From JAWXCF01 sp034440515 (lineage in GTDB: Bacteria; Bacteroidota; Bacteroidia; CAILMK01), in assembly GCA_034440515.1 (NCBI GenBank), contig JAWXCF010000010.1, positions 1-18,779 on the forward strand: DNA of 18,779 nt. Reading direction: 5' to 3'. The notes under the pieces are model-generated. The model made no database searches, was not told the DNA's origin, and saw nothing but the letters and a program-made list of their open reading frames with translations. Position numbers and translations under genes: made by a program. Shown one piece after another: positions 1-8,213 of this stretch (position 1 is its first letter; every line of letters starts with the position of its first letter).

Positions 1-528
1 GTCCGTAGTACTGATGCTCCACATACCCCCAAAAAAAGTATAAATAAAGACTAATAAAGCACCGATAGCAATGCCCAAACCCAAACTAAGTTCTGGTACT
101 ATAAGGTGGATTACCACCCCAATAGCTAAAAATTGAGCAGCAATCCAACCAAAATAACTAACAATCATAATAACGGCAGACAGGCTTTCATTCCAACCGC
201 CAAACTTCTGCTTATAGAAATCACTTAAGGTCAATACATTTAATCTATATAGACGCCTAGCGAATAAGGCCCCAACAAGAAATAAGCAAAGCGAGGCACC
301 AAATGGCTCTTCTGTTACCCCACTTAAACCAGACTCATACATAGTAGCACTAGAACCTAGCACAGTCTCTGCCCCAAACCAAGTCGCAAATAGAGTCCCA
401 ATCTCTAAGTATAAGGGTAAACTTTTACCTGCAACCAGATAGTCTGTATTATTTTTTACACGTCGAGAAGCCCACAATCCAATCAAAAGGGTACATAATA
501 GATATATACATAAAAAAAATGCCAACAT
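1..528 (-). CDS. Sodium:solute symporter family protein (N-terminal part, runs off the left edge)
   Basis: Inner-membrane Na+-coupled transporter of the SSF (SLC5-like) family; the substrate cannot be told from this part. The minus strand is open from an ATG at 528 to base 1 (176 residues seen). The N-terminal helix (about 1-20) is followed by the family-typical NNTDYLVAGKSLP stretch (26-38), then a helix containing FATWFGAETVLGSS (47-60), LTLSDFYKQKFG (99-110), and YTFFGGMWSISTTD (163-176), the usual end of the fifth helix region. An in-frame TAA at 556-558 lies a few codons upstream, so the ATG at 528 is the first possible ATG. The protein should continue for some 300 or more residues outside the window. 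It is divergent from murF-alr. Family call is firm; substrate unknown. Confidence 0.9.
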   Translation of the reverse strand, partial: MLAFFLCIYLLCTLLIGLWASRRVKNNTDYLVAGKSLPLYLEIGTLFATWFGAETVLGSSATMYESGLSGVTEEPFGASLCLFLVGALFARRLYRLNVLTLSDFYKQKFGGWNESLSAVIMIVSYFGWIAAQFLAIGVVIHLIVPELSLGLGIAIGALLVFIYTFFGGMWSISTTD

Positions 529-563
529 ACTATCTATTAGGTAATTATTATGTAGTTAACTAG

Positions 564-594
564 CAAATTAAGCTGAACTACATCAAGTAGGCAA
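564..594 (-). promoter_or_regulatory. Candidate promoter of the symporter gene
   Basis: On the minus strand, TTG (592-594), a 20-bp spacer and TTAATTTG (564-571) resemble the Bacteroidota promoter TTG-N19-21-TAnnTTTG with one mismatch in the -7 box. The start codon at 528 would then sit about 30 bases after the transcript start. Pattern match only. Confidence 0.4.
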
Positions 595-692
595 TCCATT
601 TATATTGAGTAAAGCGAAATAATAGTCCGAAAATAGCAGAATATAAAAATATTTAGAGCATTTTATAATCCGTTATGATATGAGTTTTTTCC

Positions 693-720
693 TTGATTTA
701 TTTTATAAGCTTTACTTTAG
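693..720 (+). promoter_or_regulatory. Candidate promoter of murF-alr
   Basis: TTG (693-695), 17 bp, then TACTTTAG (713-720, one mismatch to TAnnTTTG). The spacing is a little short. It matters for start choice: the upstream TTG at 693 would be part of the promoter and not a start codon, which favours the ATG at 741, with a leader of about 14 bases. Confidence 0.3.
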
Positions 721-740
721 CATACGTTTATTTAAAAACT

Positions 741-3230
741 ATGTTAAACCTATTTGCTGAGGATATCACACAAATATTAGCTGGTGCCCCACATCAAGTC
801 AGTAATAATGTGAAATTAAATTACATCTGCTTTGACACTAGAGACGTACCTGCTGCTGTACACCAGGCAGTATTTGTTGCACTGCAGGATAGGAGAGACG
901 GCCACTATTTCATAGAACAGGCTTACGAATTGGGAATTAGAAACTTCCTAATATCAAGGGCAGATACCCCGATTACTACTAGACCAGATGTTAACTATTG
1001 GTTAAGTACAATTTCAGAATTAAGTGGTCTGATACCAATTGCCAAGTACAAGCGCAGTATTTATACGGGTACAGTAGTAGGCATAACGGGTAGTAATGGT
1101 AAAACGATAGTAAAGGAGTACATAGACCAAATACTAAACCAACTAAATATAAACCATTACGTTAGCCCAGGTAGCTATAATAGTTTATTGGGTGTGACCT
1201 ACAGTATTGCAATGCTTAATCTAAGCACAGAATACTCAATTATTGAGGCAGGCATTAGCCATAAAGGGGATATGGACAAGCTGGAAGAAATAATTAAACC
1301 TGACATAGGAATAATTAGCTCGATAGGTGATGCCCATTTGGTAAATTTCAACAATAAAGAAGAGCTAATTGCTGAAAAATACAAGTTGTTTAAGAACAGT
1401 AAAAGGCTATTTTTAAATAATGAGTCACCCCAAATCAATGACTCTAATGCTGAAATTACGCTATTACAATTAAATAATGAGGCAGCAGAAGTTCAGTATC
1501 ATCAGTCAAATATTACCTCTGCTTATCGTGCAGGTATTGTTGATTTCAAAATATCACTCGTAGAACTTAACAGAAATCATAATGTTGAATCGTGGTTTGT
1601 AAATCTAAATTCTGATGGATACTTCTACCAAAATATATCGCTAGCCTTATGCTTTATATTCTCTTTACCCATAGATAAAAGTAAAGCCGTAGCTGCTGCA
1701 AACCAAATAATTCCACTGCAGGGCAGAATGCGATTTACTTCTGCCATTAACGGATCAACCTTATTAACAGATATCTATTCAGGTGATTTGTTTTCGATAT
1801 CTAACTCTATTTATCACTTACTAAATAATGGAAAAAACAACAGCAAACTGGCCATATTTAGCTTTTCTAATGAAAGTAAAATAGATGAAAAAGAACTGCA
1901 GAATAATCTAAAAAGATTTGAAAATAAAGGTATTACAGCTATATATATTGGACCAAATTCTATAAATCTAAGCCCTTACTTTTTTAGCTATATCAATTAC
2001 CCAAATGTAGAAGTATGTTTAACTGAGTACCCTTTTGAAAACATAAAGCAGTGCGATATTTTAATAAAGGGACCAGCTAATATTTACTTAAATAAAATAG
2101 CCGAACGCTTACAAAATGAAACACACAATACCATTCTGGATATTGATTTAACAGCAATGGTTGATAATCTGCGAGTATATAGAAAGCTGATTCCCAATTC
2201 GACCAAGCTGATGGCGATGGTAAAAGCATATAGTTATGGCGCAGGTAGTTATGAAATAGCAACTACATTAGCTAGGCACTCTATAGATTATTTAGCAGTA
2301 GCCTATGTAGATGAAGGTGTTGAACTAAGAAAACAGGTACATCAATTGCCAATTATGGTAATGAATGTCAATGAGAATGCATTTGCAGCCCTAGTAAGAA
2401 ACCATTTAGAGCCAGAAATTTACAGTATTAGTCAACTGGTAGCATTTGTTTCATTTCTACAATCGCAGCCAATTGAAATGTCACCAATTAAAATTCACCT
2501 GAAACTGGAAACAGGTATGAACAGACTGGGCATCACTACAAATGAAATTCCTGAATGCATCCAGTTAATAAATTCCTGTAACCTGATTCACGTGCAATCA
2601 ATAATGTCACATTTAAGCAGCAGTGACCAACTTGAATATCACGAGTTTACGATGTTGCAGATTTTTCGATTTAATATAATGGCAAGTCAAATAATTGATG
2701 CTTTTAATTACCCCATTACCAGGCACATACTTAACAGCACTGGTATTGCTAATTATGGAGGTATTGCCAGCTATGAAATGGTGAGATTGGGCATAGGACT
2801 ATATGGTATAGACCCAAGTGAAGTAATTGATAGCCAGCTTATAGAAATTGGTACATTAACTAGCCAAATCAGTCAAATAAAAAATGTAAGTATAGGGGAA
2901 TCTGTAGGCTATAGCAGAGGCTTTATAGCAGGTAAAGAAATGAAAATTGCCACCATACCCATAGGCTATGCAGACGGACTAAAAAGAAGTGCAGGCAATG
3001 GTAAATTCTCAGTTAAAATTGGAGATTACTTAGCACCTACTGTTGGCAATATATGTATGGATATGTGTATGATAGATATAACTAACATACCAACAGTGAA
3101 AGAAAATGACCAAGTTTTAATATTTGGACCAGAATATTCTGTCAAAAATTTGTCTCAGGCTTGCAATACCATACCTTATGAGATTTTAGCTGGAATTAGC
3201 CAAAGGGTAAAGCGTCGCTATAAATATTAA
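741..3230 (+). CDS. murF: Bifunctional UDP-N-acetylmuramoyl-tripeptide:D-alanyl-D-alanine ligase / alanine racemase
   Basis: Cytoplasmic fusion of MurF, which adds D-Ala-D-Ala to the UDP-MurNAc-tripeptide, and the PLP enzyme alanine racemase, which supplies D-Ala; 829 residues from the ATG at 741. MurF part (about 1-460): N-terminal FDTR...FVALQDRRDGH region, ATP loop GITGSNGKT (114-122), SPGSYNSLLGV, EAGISHKGDM (169-178), GDAHLVNF (196-203). Racemase part (about 464-829): MVKAYSYGAG with the PLP lysine K495, KLETGMNRLG, RLGIGLYG, catalytic tyrosine Y724 in VGYSRGF, IPIGYADG and VGNICMDMCMID. A TTG at 693 extends the frame by 16 residues, but FAEDITQIL near residue 4 is where the family begins. 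The MurF C-terminal DxYNANP motif is changed to DIYSGD, as is common when MurF is fused to Alr in Bacteroidota. This fused architecture is a hallmark of the phylum. Confidence 0.95.
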   Translation: MLNLFAEDITQILAGAPHQVSNNVKLNYICFDTRDVPAAVHQAVFVALQDRRDGHYFIEQAYELGIRNFLISRADTPITTRPDVNYWLSTISELSGLIPIAKYKRSIYTGTVVGITGSNGKTIVKEYIDQILNQLNINHYVSPGSYNSLLGVTYSIAMLNLSTEYSIIEAGISHKGDMDKLEEIIKPDIGIISSIGDAHLVNFNNKEELIAEKYKLFKNSKRLFLNNESPQINDSNAEITLLQLNNEAAEVQYHQSNITSAYRAGIVDFKISLVELNRNHNVESWFVNLNSDGYFYQNISLALCFIFSLPIDKSKAVAAANQIIPLQGRMRFTSAINGSTLLTDIYSGDLFSISNSIYHLLNNGKNNSKLAIFSFSNESKIDEKELQNNLKRFENKGITAIYIGPNSINLSPYFFSYINYPNVEVCLTEYPFENIKQCDILIKGPANIYLNKIAERLQNETHNTILDIDLTAMVDNLRVYRKLIPNSTKLMAMVKAYSYGAGSYEIATTLARHSIDYLAVAYVDEGVELRKQVHQLPIMVMNVNENAFAALVRNHLEPEIYSISQLVAFVSFLQSQPIEMSPIKIHLKLETGMNRLGITTNEIPECIQLINSCNLIHVQSIMSHLSSSDQLEYHEFTMLQIFRFNIMASQIIDAFNYPITRHILNSTGIANYGGIASYEMVRLGIGLYGIDPSEVIDSQLIEIGTLTSQISQIKNVSIGESVGYSRGFIAGKEMKIATIPIGYADGLKRSAGNGKFSVKIGDYLAPTVGNICMDMCMIDITNIPTVKENDQVLIFGPEYSVKNLSQACNTIPYEILAGISQRVKRRYKY

Positions 3231-3591
3231 TTCCTATAATTTTGTTAAAGGTACTAATTACAGCTTTTTTATAAAAATTAACTACCATTGGGGCATTAGT
3301 TTTAATAAAAATTGTGTATTTATGTTAGAAATTTGAAATAAGGTATTGGTATCTCACGCTCATATTTTAAACTTAATAATATAGCACAAATAAAGTGGAG
3401 TAACTTAAATCACTCTAATCCAAGCAAGCTAAAGTCTTTTCTAATATTTTGTAAGAACAATAGCGTAAATGAGGCAAGAGTTACGACAATTGGCACTATA
3501 AACACCGTTGATGTTGAAGGCATTAAACTTAACTATCTATCTGCCTCTGTTATGCGTTGAATTTGGCAGTACAGTTGCACAATTTTAAGTT
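3231..3591. other. Gap between convergent genes, with an open frame lacking a start codon
   Basis: This 361-bp stretch lies between the tail-to-tail ends of murF-alr and the TonB receptor. A weak hairpin (AACTA 3280-3284 with TAGTT 3297-3301) might help end murF-alr transcription, but it has no good T-run. From 3342 to 3557 the plus strand is open for 71 codons plus TGA, bounded upstream by TAA at 3339-3341, with no ATG, GTG or TTG near its beginning (the only ATG is next to last). On the opposite strand an ATG at 3523 opens 37 codons ending at 3410, with a hydrophobic N-terminal half. I cannot assign either reading; this could be the remnant of a lost gene. No RNA gene is recognisable. Confidence 0.4.
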
Positions 3592-5958
3592 TTAAAACTG
3601 AATGCGATAGGTAACTACTGGAAGTATTCCCAACTGATATTCCGTATTTACGGTTCCCTTATTTCTATCAAATACTTGATTTAATACATTTTTTCTATTT
3701 GTTGTATTTGCAACATCTAAGGCCCATTCTTGGGTTATTTTTTTGCCCTGAAGTTTGTAACCAATTCTGGTATCTAATTTAACGTAATCAGGATATCGCT
3801 TAGACCAAGCTCTATCTAAGTCATAGACAAGTTCGTTCTTCTTGTAGGTTTCTTCGTAATTAATAGGAGAATACCTTCTGCCACCGGACCATACTACCCT
3901 AAGGTTCACTGTAAGTAAACTTCTTTTTCCAATTTTATACTCCTTACCTGCTAGTGCATTAAATACATAATTACTGTTGAATGCTGTATTGCGCCATTCG
4001 CCATCACTAGCCTTATATTTACTATCAAATAGTGAAACTGTAAACAAATAATATAATCCCTTATTAAGAAATCGCTCAAAAGTAAATTCAATACCTACAT
4101 TACTACCTATTCCATTGTTTACCAGACTATCTTCAAGTACAAATAGGAAATCAGAACCTGAATTTATGGTACTGAATGATGTGGGATTCAAATTCACAGG
4201 AATATTATACAAGTATTGATAATACGCCTCTGACTTAAATCTCATATTTTGACCTATTTGCAAGTCATAACCCCCGATAAAGTGGTGACTTCTCAGAAAT
4301 TTTAGATTCTTATTCGTTTGAATAAATGTATTGCTTGGTGTGTCTACTATGGATTGGTAGAAATAATTATAAGATTGTTGAATTTGCCCGTGAAGTCCAT
4401 AACCAAAACTCAATTTATTTTTATCATTTATTTGATATTGAATACCTAACCTAGGATCAATAACATTGGTATTATTCAACATAAATTGTGAATACTGAAC
4501 ACCACCCAGCACATTCATCTTATTTGTAGCACGCCACTTCTGTTGAGCGTAAACTTGTAGCAGGTAAGAGTTTCCCTTAATATTCGTTAGTTCAATCCAT
4601 TTATTGTACAGCGTATCAAAATATTGTTGCCTTACATCAGAATTAATTTTGGTAAATATCACACCCGTCCTTAAATTTTGCTTTGGGTTGAGTCTTACAT
4701 TGTATATACCGTGATAGGCATTTCTTACATACAGGGTTGTATCGCCAAATGACAAGTACGATGATGTACTTCTCACAGTCTCTGTTGACGACCTTTTTCT
4801 ATCTACCCCATAGCTAAATATATGCTTAAAATACCCAGATTTGCCTACTGGGTGTTGATAGGTAATACCAGCAGCTAACATATCAGTTCCATATTTTATA
4901 TCGCTATTCGCTAGACCATAACTTGAGTTTTCTTTTTTACGCTTGCTGTTAAAAATGGCAATGCTACTAATACCACCAATAGAGAAAAATTGCAAACTAT
5001 GTCCCTTCCCTAACGGTACATTTACTTTGGTAGTTAAGTCTTGATATTTTGGCGTGCCAGCAGGTCCTAAGTTAATTCCAACAAATTCAAACAATCCAAG
5101 AACGCTATACCTGTAATTTATAAGAAAAGAAGCCTTAGACTTTTTACTAAAAGGTCCCTCAGCCATTCCTTCTACCCCATTAAAGCCTATTTGACCGGTA
5201 AACTCAAACTTTTGGTTATTACCATTTCTTAATCTTAAGTCGAATGCACCACTTGTGGCATTGCCATACTCTGCTGGAAATGCGCCAGTAAAAAAATCGC
5301 TGTTGCTTAATGTATTATTGTTAAGTATGCTAACGGGACCACCAGTAGTACCCTGTTGACTAAAATGGTTTGGATTCGGAATATCTACACCTTCTAATCT
5401 CCATAGCAATCCTGCTGGGGAATTACCCCTAATTATTATATCATTCCTAGTATCATTTGCCCCTTGCACACCAGCATAGTTTGCTGCCATTCTACTTGGG
5501 TCGCCGAATGAACCCGCATATCTATTTGTCTCCTCGACTGAAAACTGCCTAGCACTTACGGCTGCCATATCATTTAAACTTTGCCCTTTATTTGCTTTTA
5601 CTTCTACCTCTGTTGAAGTTACATTTTCTTGCATTTCGATATTTAACACCACCTGTTTGCCAGAGTTTATGGTGTATGCCTTCATAACTATAGACTTATA
5701 TGTAGCAGCTTTGATTACAATATCGTGCCTACCTATCGGTACATTAATTATGCTAAATGTTCCCATACTGTCTGTTTTAGTAGATAGAATTGGCTCTACA
5801 TCTGCTATATAAACAAAGGCATTTGCTATTGGCTGTTGCGTTTCAAGGGCTATGATTGTACCTCGCACAGTCTGTCTAAATGCCTCAACTTTATCTTGTG
5901 CAGATAATTGAACTGTACTTAATATGAGTAGTATAGAAGTTAAAATCTTATTCTTCAC
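3592..5958 (-). CDS. TonB-dependent outer membrane receptor with N-terminal carboxypeptidase-regulatory-like domain
   Basis: A 788-residue outer membrane gated pore that would take up an unidentified ligand using TonB/ExbBD energy. Residues 1-20 are a signal peptide ending LSA before QDK. Residues about 30-115 form a beta-sandwich (VRGTIIALETQQPIANAFVY... up to VVLNIEMQE) typical of Bacteroidota receptors. The plug is about 125-245: IIIRGNSPAGLLWRLEGVDIP (175-195, the loop that most receptors share), FFTGAFPAEYGNATSGAFDL. The rest is the barrel, ending in TYRIQF with the terminal Phe expected of outer membrane barrels. The start is GTG at 5958: an in-frame TGA lies just upstream and the next ATG would remove the signal peptide. 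No SusD-like lipoprotein is next to it, so it is not a standard SusCD pair; the lack of one and the plug type suggest a non-glycan ligand, which is inference. Confidence 0.92.
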   Translation of the reverse strand: MKNKILTSILLILSTVQLSAQDKVEAFRQTVRGTIIALETQQPIANAFVYIADVEPILSTKTDSMGTFSIINVPIGRHDIVIKAATYKSIVMKAYTINSGKQVVLNIEMQENVTSTEVEVKANKGQSLNDMAAVSARQFSVEETNRYAGSFGDPSRMAANYAGVQGANDTRNDIIIRGNSPAGLLWRLEGVDIPNPNHFSQQGTTGGPVSILNNNTLSNSDFFTGAFPAEYGNATSGAFDLRLRNGNNQKFEFTGQIGFNGVEGMAEGPFSKKSKASFLINYRYSVLGLFEFVGINLGPAGTPKYQDLTTKVNVPLGKGHSLQFFSIGGISSIAIFNSKRKKENSSYGLANSDIKYGTDMLAAGITYQHPVGKSGYFKHIFSYGVDRKRSSTETVRSTSSYLSFGDTTLYVRNAYHGIYNVRLNPKQNLRTGVIFTKINSDVRQQYFDTLYNKWIELTNIKGNSYLLQVYAQQKWRATNKMNVLGGVQYSQFMLNNTNVIDPRLGIQYQINDKNKLSFGYGLHGQIQQSYNYFYQSIVDTPSNTFIQTNKNLKFLRSHHFIGGYDLQIGQNMRFKSEAYYQYLYNIPVNLNPTSFSTINSGSDFLFVLEDSLVNNGIGSNVGIEFTFERFLNKGLYYLFTVSLFDSKYKASDGEWRNTAFNSNYVFNALAGKEYKIGKRSLLTVNLRVVWSGGRRYSPINYEETYKKNELVYDLDRAWSKRYPDYVKLDTRIGYKLQGKKITQEWALDVANTTNRKNVLNQVFDRNKGTVNTEYQLGILPVVTYRIQF

Positions 5959-5963
5959 AGGCG

Positions 5964-5971
5964 CAAAGTTA
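5964..5971 (-). promoter_or_regulatory. -7 element directly in front of the TonB receptor start
   Basis: On the minus strand TAACTTTG is an exact match to TAnnTTTG. It ends only 5 bases before the GTG start at 5958, so transcription would begin at or within a base or two of the start codon, giving a leaderless or nearly leaderless mRNA. No TTG is seen 19-21 bp upstream. Confidence 0.45.
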
Positions 5972-5985
5972 TTTCAACTAAGCAA

Positions 5986-6012
5986 TTGGCTCCCTTCATT
6001 GTTTTACTTTTG
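5986..6012 (+). promoter_or_regulatory. Candidate promoter of the family 2 glycosyltransferase
   Basis: TACTTTTG (6005-6012) matches TAnnTTTG exactly; a TTG lies at 5986-5988 with a short 16-bp spacer. The expected transcript start is near 6018, about 17 bases before the GTG at 6036. It is back-to-back with the receptor -7 element, 33 bp between the two boxes. Confidence 0.45.
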
Positions 6013-6035
6013 CCTGAATAAATCGTTATTTATTT

Positions 6036-6830
6036 GTGACTGATCCCCATATTAGCGTCGTAACTATTTGCTTTAATAACCTAGCGGAATTGAAACTGAC
6101 CTGTCAACACCTTGATGCACAGTTACAACTACCCTATGAGCATTGGATAATAGATGGAAGTAAAAACGATGAAATAAAAAACTGGATACGCAACAGCCCA
6201 CAGCCAAGTTATAGGCATAGTATTCACGAGCCTGACCGAGGAATTAGCGATGCGTTTAATAAGGGTGTCCAACACAGCAAAGGCGATATTATTCATATAC
6301 ATAATAGTGGTGACTACTACTATAACGAATGCGTTTTGCGCCACGTAACAGCAGCATTTAAAGAAAATATTGGTGCTAAATGGCTTCACGGTAAATATGC
6401 CCAGTATAGAGGCGGTATTTGGTTGGTAAGTGGTAATAGCTATGAACGAACCAAATTATATAGAGGAATGCGCACCATAGGACACCCTACTATGTTTGTT
6501 TACAAAGATTTATATACCAAATATGGACTTTTTCTAGAGGATAAGAAGATAGCTATGGACTATGATTTTTTGGTACGTATAGCTAATGAACCATTTGTAT
6601 TTCTGAATGAACCGCTAGTTTATTTTACACCTGGCGGGGTGAGTGAGCAACGTATAGAGCCTGGACTAAAAGAAGTAGCCGAAAGCTATAGAAAACATAT
6701 TGGAATCAGCATAAAGCAGCAATTGTGGCATACTAGAATAAAATTGTTGCATTCAATAATGAAATCCCCACCAGGTAATATTATTGTTCAAATAAAGAAC
6801 AGAAATAGAAAAATTAATATTCCTGATTGA
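6036..6830 (+). CDS. Glycosyltransferase family 2 (WcaA-like)
   Basis: A 264-residue GT-A fold enzyme that transfers a sugar from a nucleotide-sugar, probably to a surface polysaccharide or LPS; donor and acceptor cannot be read from sequence. The N-terminus ISVVTICFNN (6-15) is the typical first strand; IIDGSKND (38-45) binds nucleotide; EPDRGISDAFNKG (65-77) is highly typical of this WcaA-like subgroup; NSGD (90-93) stands where the metal-binding DxD lies; HPTMFVYKDLY (150-160) and AMDYDFLVRI (173-182) are the acceptor-side motifs. No membrane helix is evident, so it is probably cytoplasmic or peripheral. The start is GTG at 6036: TGA at 6015-6017 closes the frame upstream and no ATG lies before the first strand. 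The Bax inhibitor gene follows after 53 bp on the same strand. Confidence 0.9.
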   Translation: MTDPHISVVTICFNNLAELKLTCQHLDAQLQLPYEHWIIDGSKNDEIKNWIRNSPQPSYRHSIHEPDRGISDAFNKGVQHSKGDIIHIHNSGDYYYNECVLRHVTAAFKENIGAKWLHGKYAQYRGGIWLVSGNSYERTKLYRGMRTIGHPTMFVYKDLYTKYGLFLEDKKIAMDYDFLVRIANEPFVFLNEPLVYFTPGGVSEQRIEPGLKEVAESYRKHIGISIKQQLWHTRIKLLHSIMKSPPGNIIVQIKNRNRKINIPD

Positions 6831-6883
6831 AATATTTTTCTCAACTTTGAATCAAACCTAGATATTAATATGTTATATAAATT

Positions 6884-7642
6884 ATGGAAAACAATTGGTT
6901 AGAGGGTAGAATATCTAATGATACAAGCCCAGTTGATTTGGCACAAGATATACCTACATACAGCGAGGAGCAGGTAAGGGACATCCAAACCAGCTTTATG
7001 AACAAAACGTACACTTGGATGGGTGTAGGAATACTTTTAACTGGTTTATTGGCAAGTTATTTGGGTACCAATGAAGCATTCTTGCAGTTGGTATTTTCTA
7101 ATAGACTTGGCTTTATTGCGATTATGTTGTTGCAACTGGGTATTACTTTTTTCATCACATCGCGTATCAGTACTATGAGTTATTCCACGTCTGTGGCTAG
7201 CTTTATTGCTTATACAGTTTTGACGGGTATCTTTTTTAGTCCTATTTGCTTTATATACAGTAGTGACAGTCTGTTAACCACTTTTGGGGTTACTGCAGGT
7301 ACATTTTTCGCTATGAGTGTAATTGGCTATACTACTAAATACGATATGAGTGGAATGAGGGGATTATTTTTTGGTGCAATTATAGGTGTTTTTATAGCAT
7401 TGTTAGTCAATATGTTTCTACAAAGCGAACTATTTGATTACATCATTAGCTTTATTGGCGTTTTTCTATTTATGGGACTTACTGCGTATGATACACAAAA
7501 GCTGAAAGCTATGGCCGTTGAAGTAAACCACGAGGAAGGAAATATTAAAAACAATGCACCAATATTGGGAGCATTCACCCTATATCTTGACTTTATAAAC
7601 CTGTTTTTATTTCTACTTCGCTTTTTTGGCAATAGGAAATAA
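6884..7642 (+). CDS. Bax inhibitor-1/YccA family inner membrane protein
   Basis: A 252-residue multi-helix inner membrane protein of the TMBIM/BI-1 family; characterised members such as B. subtilis YetJ are pH-sensitive Ca2+ leak channels. About 40 soluble residues precede seven hydrophobic segments, the first about 44-60 and the last about 226-247. The family signatures are clear: GLTAYDTQKL (198-207) with D203, and LYLDFINLFLFLLRFFG (233-249) with D236, the pair that corresponds to the di-aspartyl sensor of YetJ. The ATG at 6884 is the natural start. A sequence close to a -7 box (CAACTTTG, 6842-6849) precedes it, so it may be transcribed alone or read through from the glycosyltransferase gene. 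It is ended by the strong terminator at 7663-7699. Confidence 0.93.
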   Translation: MENNWLEGRISNDTSPVDLAQDIPTYSEEQVRDIQTSFMNKTYTWMGVGILLTGLLASYLGTNEAFLQLVFSNRLGFIAIMLLQLGITFFITSRISTMSYSTSVASFIAYTVLTGIFFSPICFIYSSDSLLTTFGVTAGTFFAMSVIGYTTKYDMSGMRGLFFGAIIGVFIALLVNMFLQSELFDYIISFIGVFLFMGLTAYDTQKLKAMAVEVNHEEGNIKNNAPILGAFTLYLDFINLFLFLLRFFGNRK

Positions 7643-7662
7643 TATTAATTCACTTTACATAC

Positions 7663-7699
7663 AAAAGCTGCGTACCTAATAAGATATGCAGCTTTTTTT
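7663..7699. terminator. Two-way intrinsic terminator
   Basis: AAAAGCTGC (7663-7671) pairs perfectly with GCAGCTTTT (7688-7696), loop 16 bases, followed by T to 7699. Read from the other strand the stem is also followed by TTTT. It lies between convergent ends at 7642 (+) and 7718 (-), so it can serve both. Confidence 0.85.
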
Positions 7700-7717
7700 A
7701 TGCTATATAAAAGAAAA

Positions 7718-8212
7718 TTACAACTCGTATACCGAGTAATAGAACGGTACGATAGCGTCACTTTCATTATTAATGCCCAGTCTAAGTAGAGGTGGTTCAT
7801 TAAAAAGACCATCTTCTACAGTAAATCTATAAGCATTCACGTCTGATCTACCAAATGGTCTGAAAAACTTTGCAGGATACTCCATTTTACTCAACATAGC
7901 CACAGGTGAGCAAGAAGTAGCTTGAATTGGGTAAATAATGTAAACTGTATAAGACTTATACTGTTTTAGCCTGTATTTGAAATAGTCAATCTGATGGGGA
8001 TTACTATGTGCCCAACCCGAAATAACCCTTGGTGCTGTAGTCCTAGCTAAGTCATCTTCAAGGCTATCTGCTACTTCTATAACAAAGCTTGAATCTAATA
8101 TTTTGGTTTTTGCAGGTTCTTTAAACTTCAGCATTGCATCAGCTAGTGATGTATTTATATAAATAAGACTGAAAAGGGCAGTAAATGCCACAATTGTGAT
8201 TGAATATTTCAT
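7718..8212 (-). CDS. Small exported protein of unknown function
   Basis: A 164-residue protein whose family I do not recognise. Residues 1-24 look like a signal peptide or membrane anchor (MKYSITIVAFTALFSLIYIN, then SLADA). The rest is soluble, mixed alpha/beta, rich in Tyr and Phe, with a single cysteine (in ATSCSP) and a C-terminal YYSVYEL. There is no obvious catalytic motif. The ATG at 8212 follows the TAA of the PUR-domain gene (8214-8216) after one base, so the two are almost surely co-transcribed and perhaps translationally coupled. Its export signal means it does not physically meet the cytoplasmic PUR protein, so the link is probably only regulatory. It ends at the two-way terminator. 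Confidence 0.75.
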   Translation of the reverse strand: MKYSITIVAFTALFSLIYINTSLADAMLKFKEPAKTKILDSSFVIEVADSLEDDLARTTAPRVISGWAHSNPHQIDYFKYRLKQYKSYTVYIIYPIQATSCSPVAMLSKMEYPAKFFRPFGRSDVNAYRFTVEDGLFNEPPLLRLGINNESDAIVPFYYSVYEL

Positions 8213-8213
8213 A

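Noticed and set aside
693..740. TTG-initiated N-terminal extension of MurF-Alr by 16 residues
   Set aside because: The extra residues are hydrophobic, absent from the family, and the TTG fits better as a promoter -33 box; the ATG at 741 starts at the conserved region.
1199..1438. Minus-strand ORF inside murF-alr, and similar ORFs opposite or inside other genes (for example 2077-2262, 6129-6389, 7438-7632, 9150-9362, 12343-12573, 12634-12927, 13142-13357, 13898-14107, 15428-15613, 15897-16082, 17580-17768)
   Set aside because: All lie within genes with clear family motifs on the other strand or frame and have no recognisable domains of their own.
3280..3301. Hairpin after murF-alr as a terminator
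   Set aside because: Stem of only 5 AT-rich pairs and no clean T-run after it; not enough to call.
3592..5958. TonB receptor as part of a SusCD polysaccharide utilisation locus
   Set aside because: No SusD-like lipoprotein or glycoside hydrolase is next to it, and at 788 residues it is shorter than typical SusC proteins.
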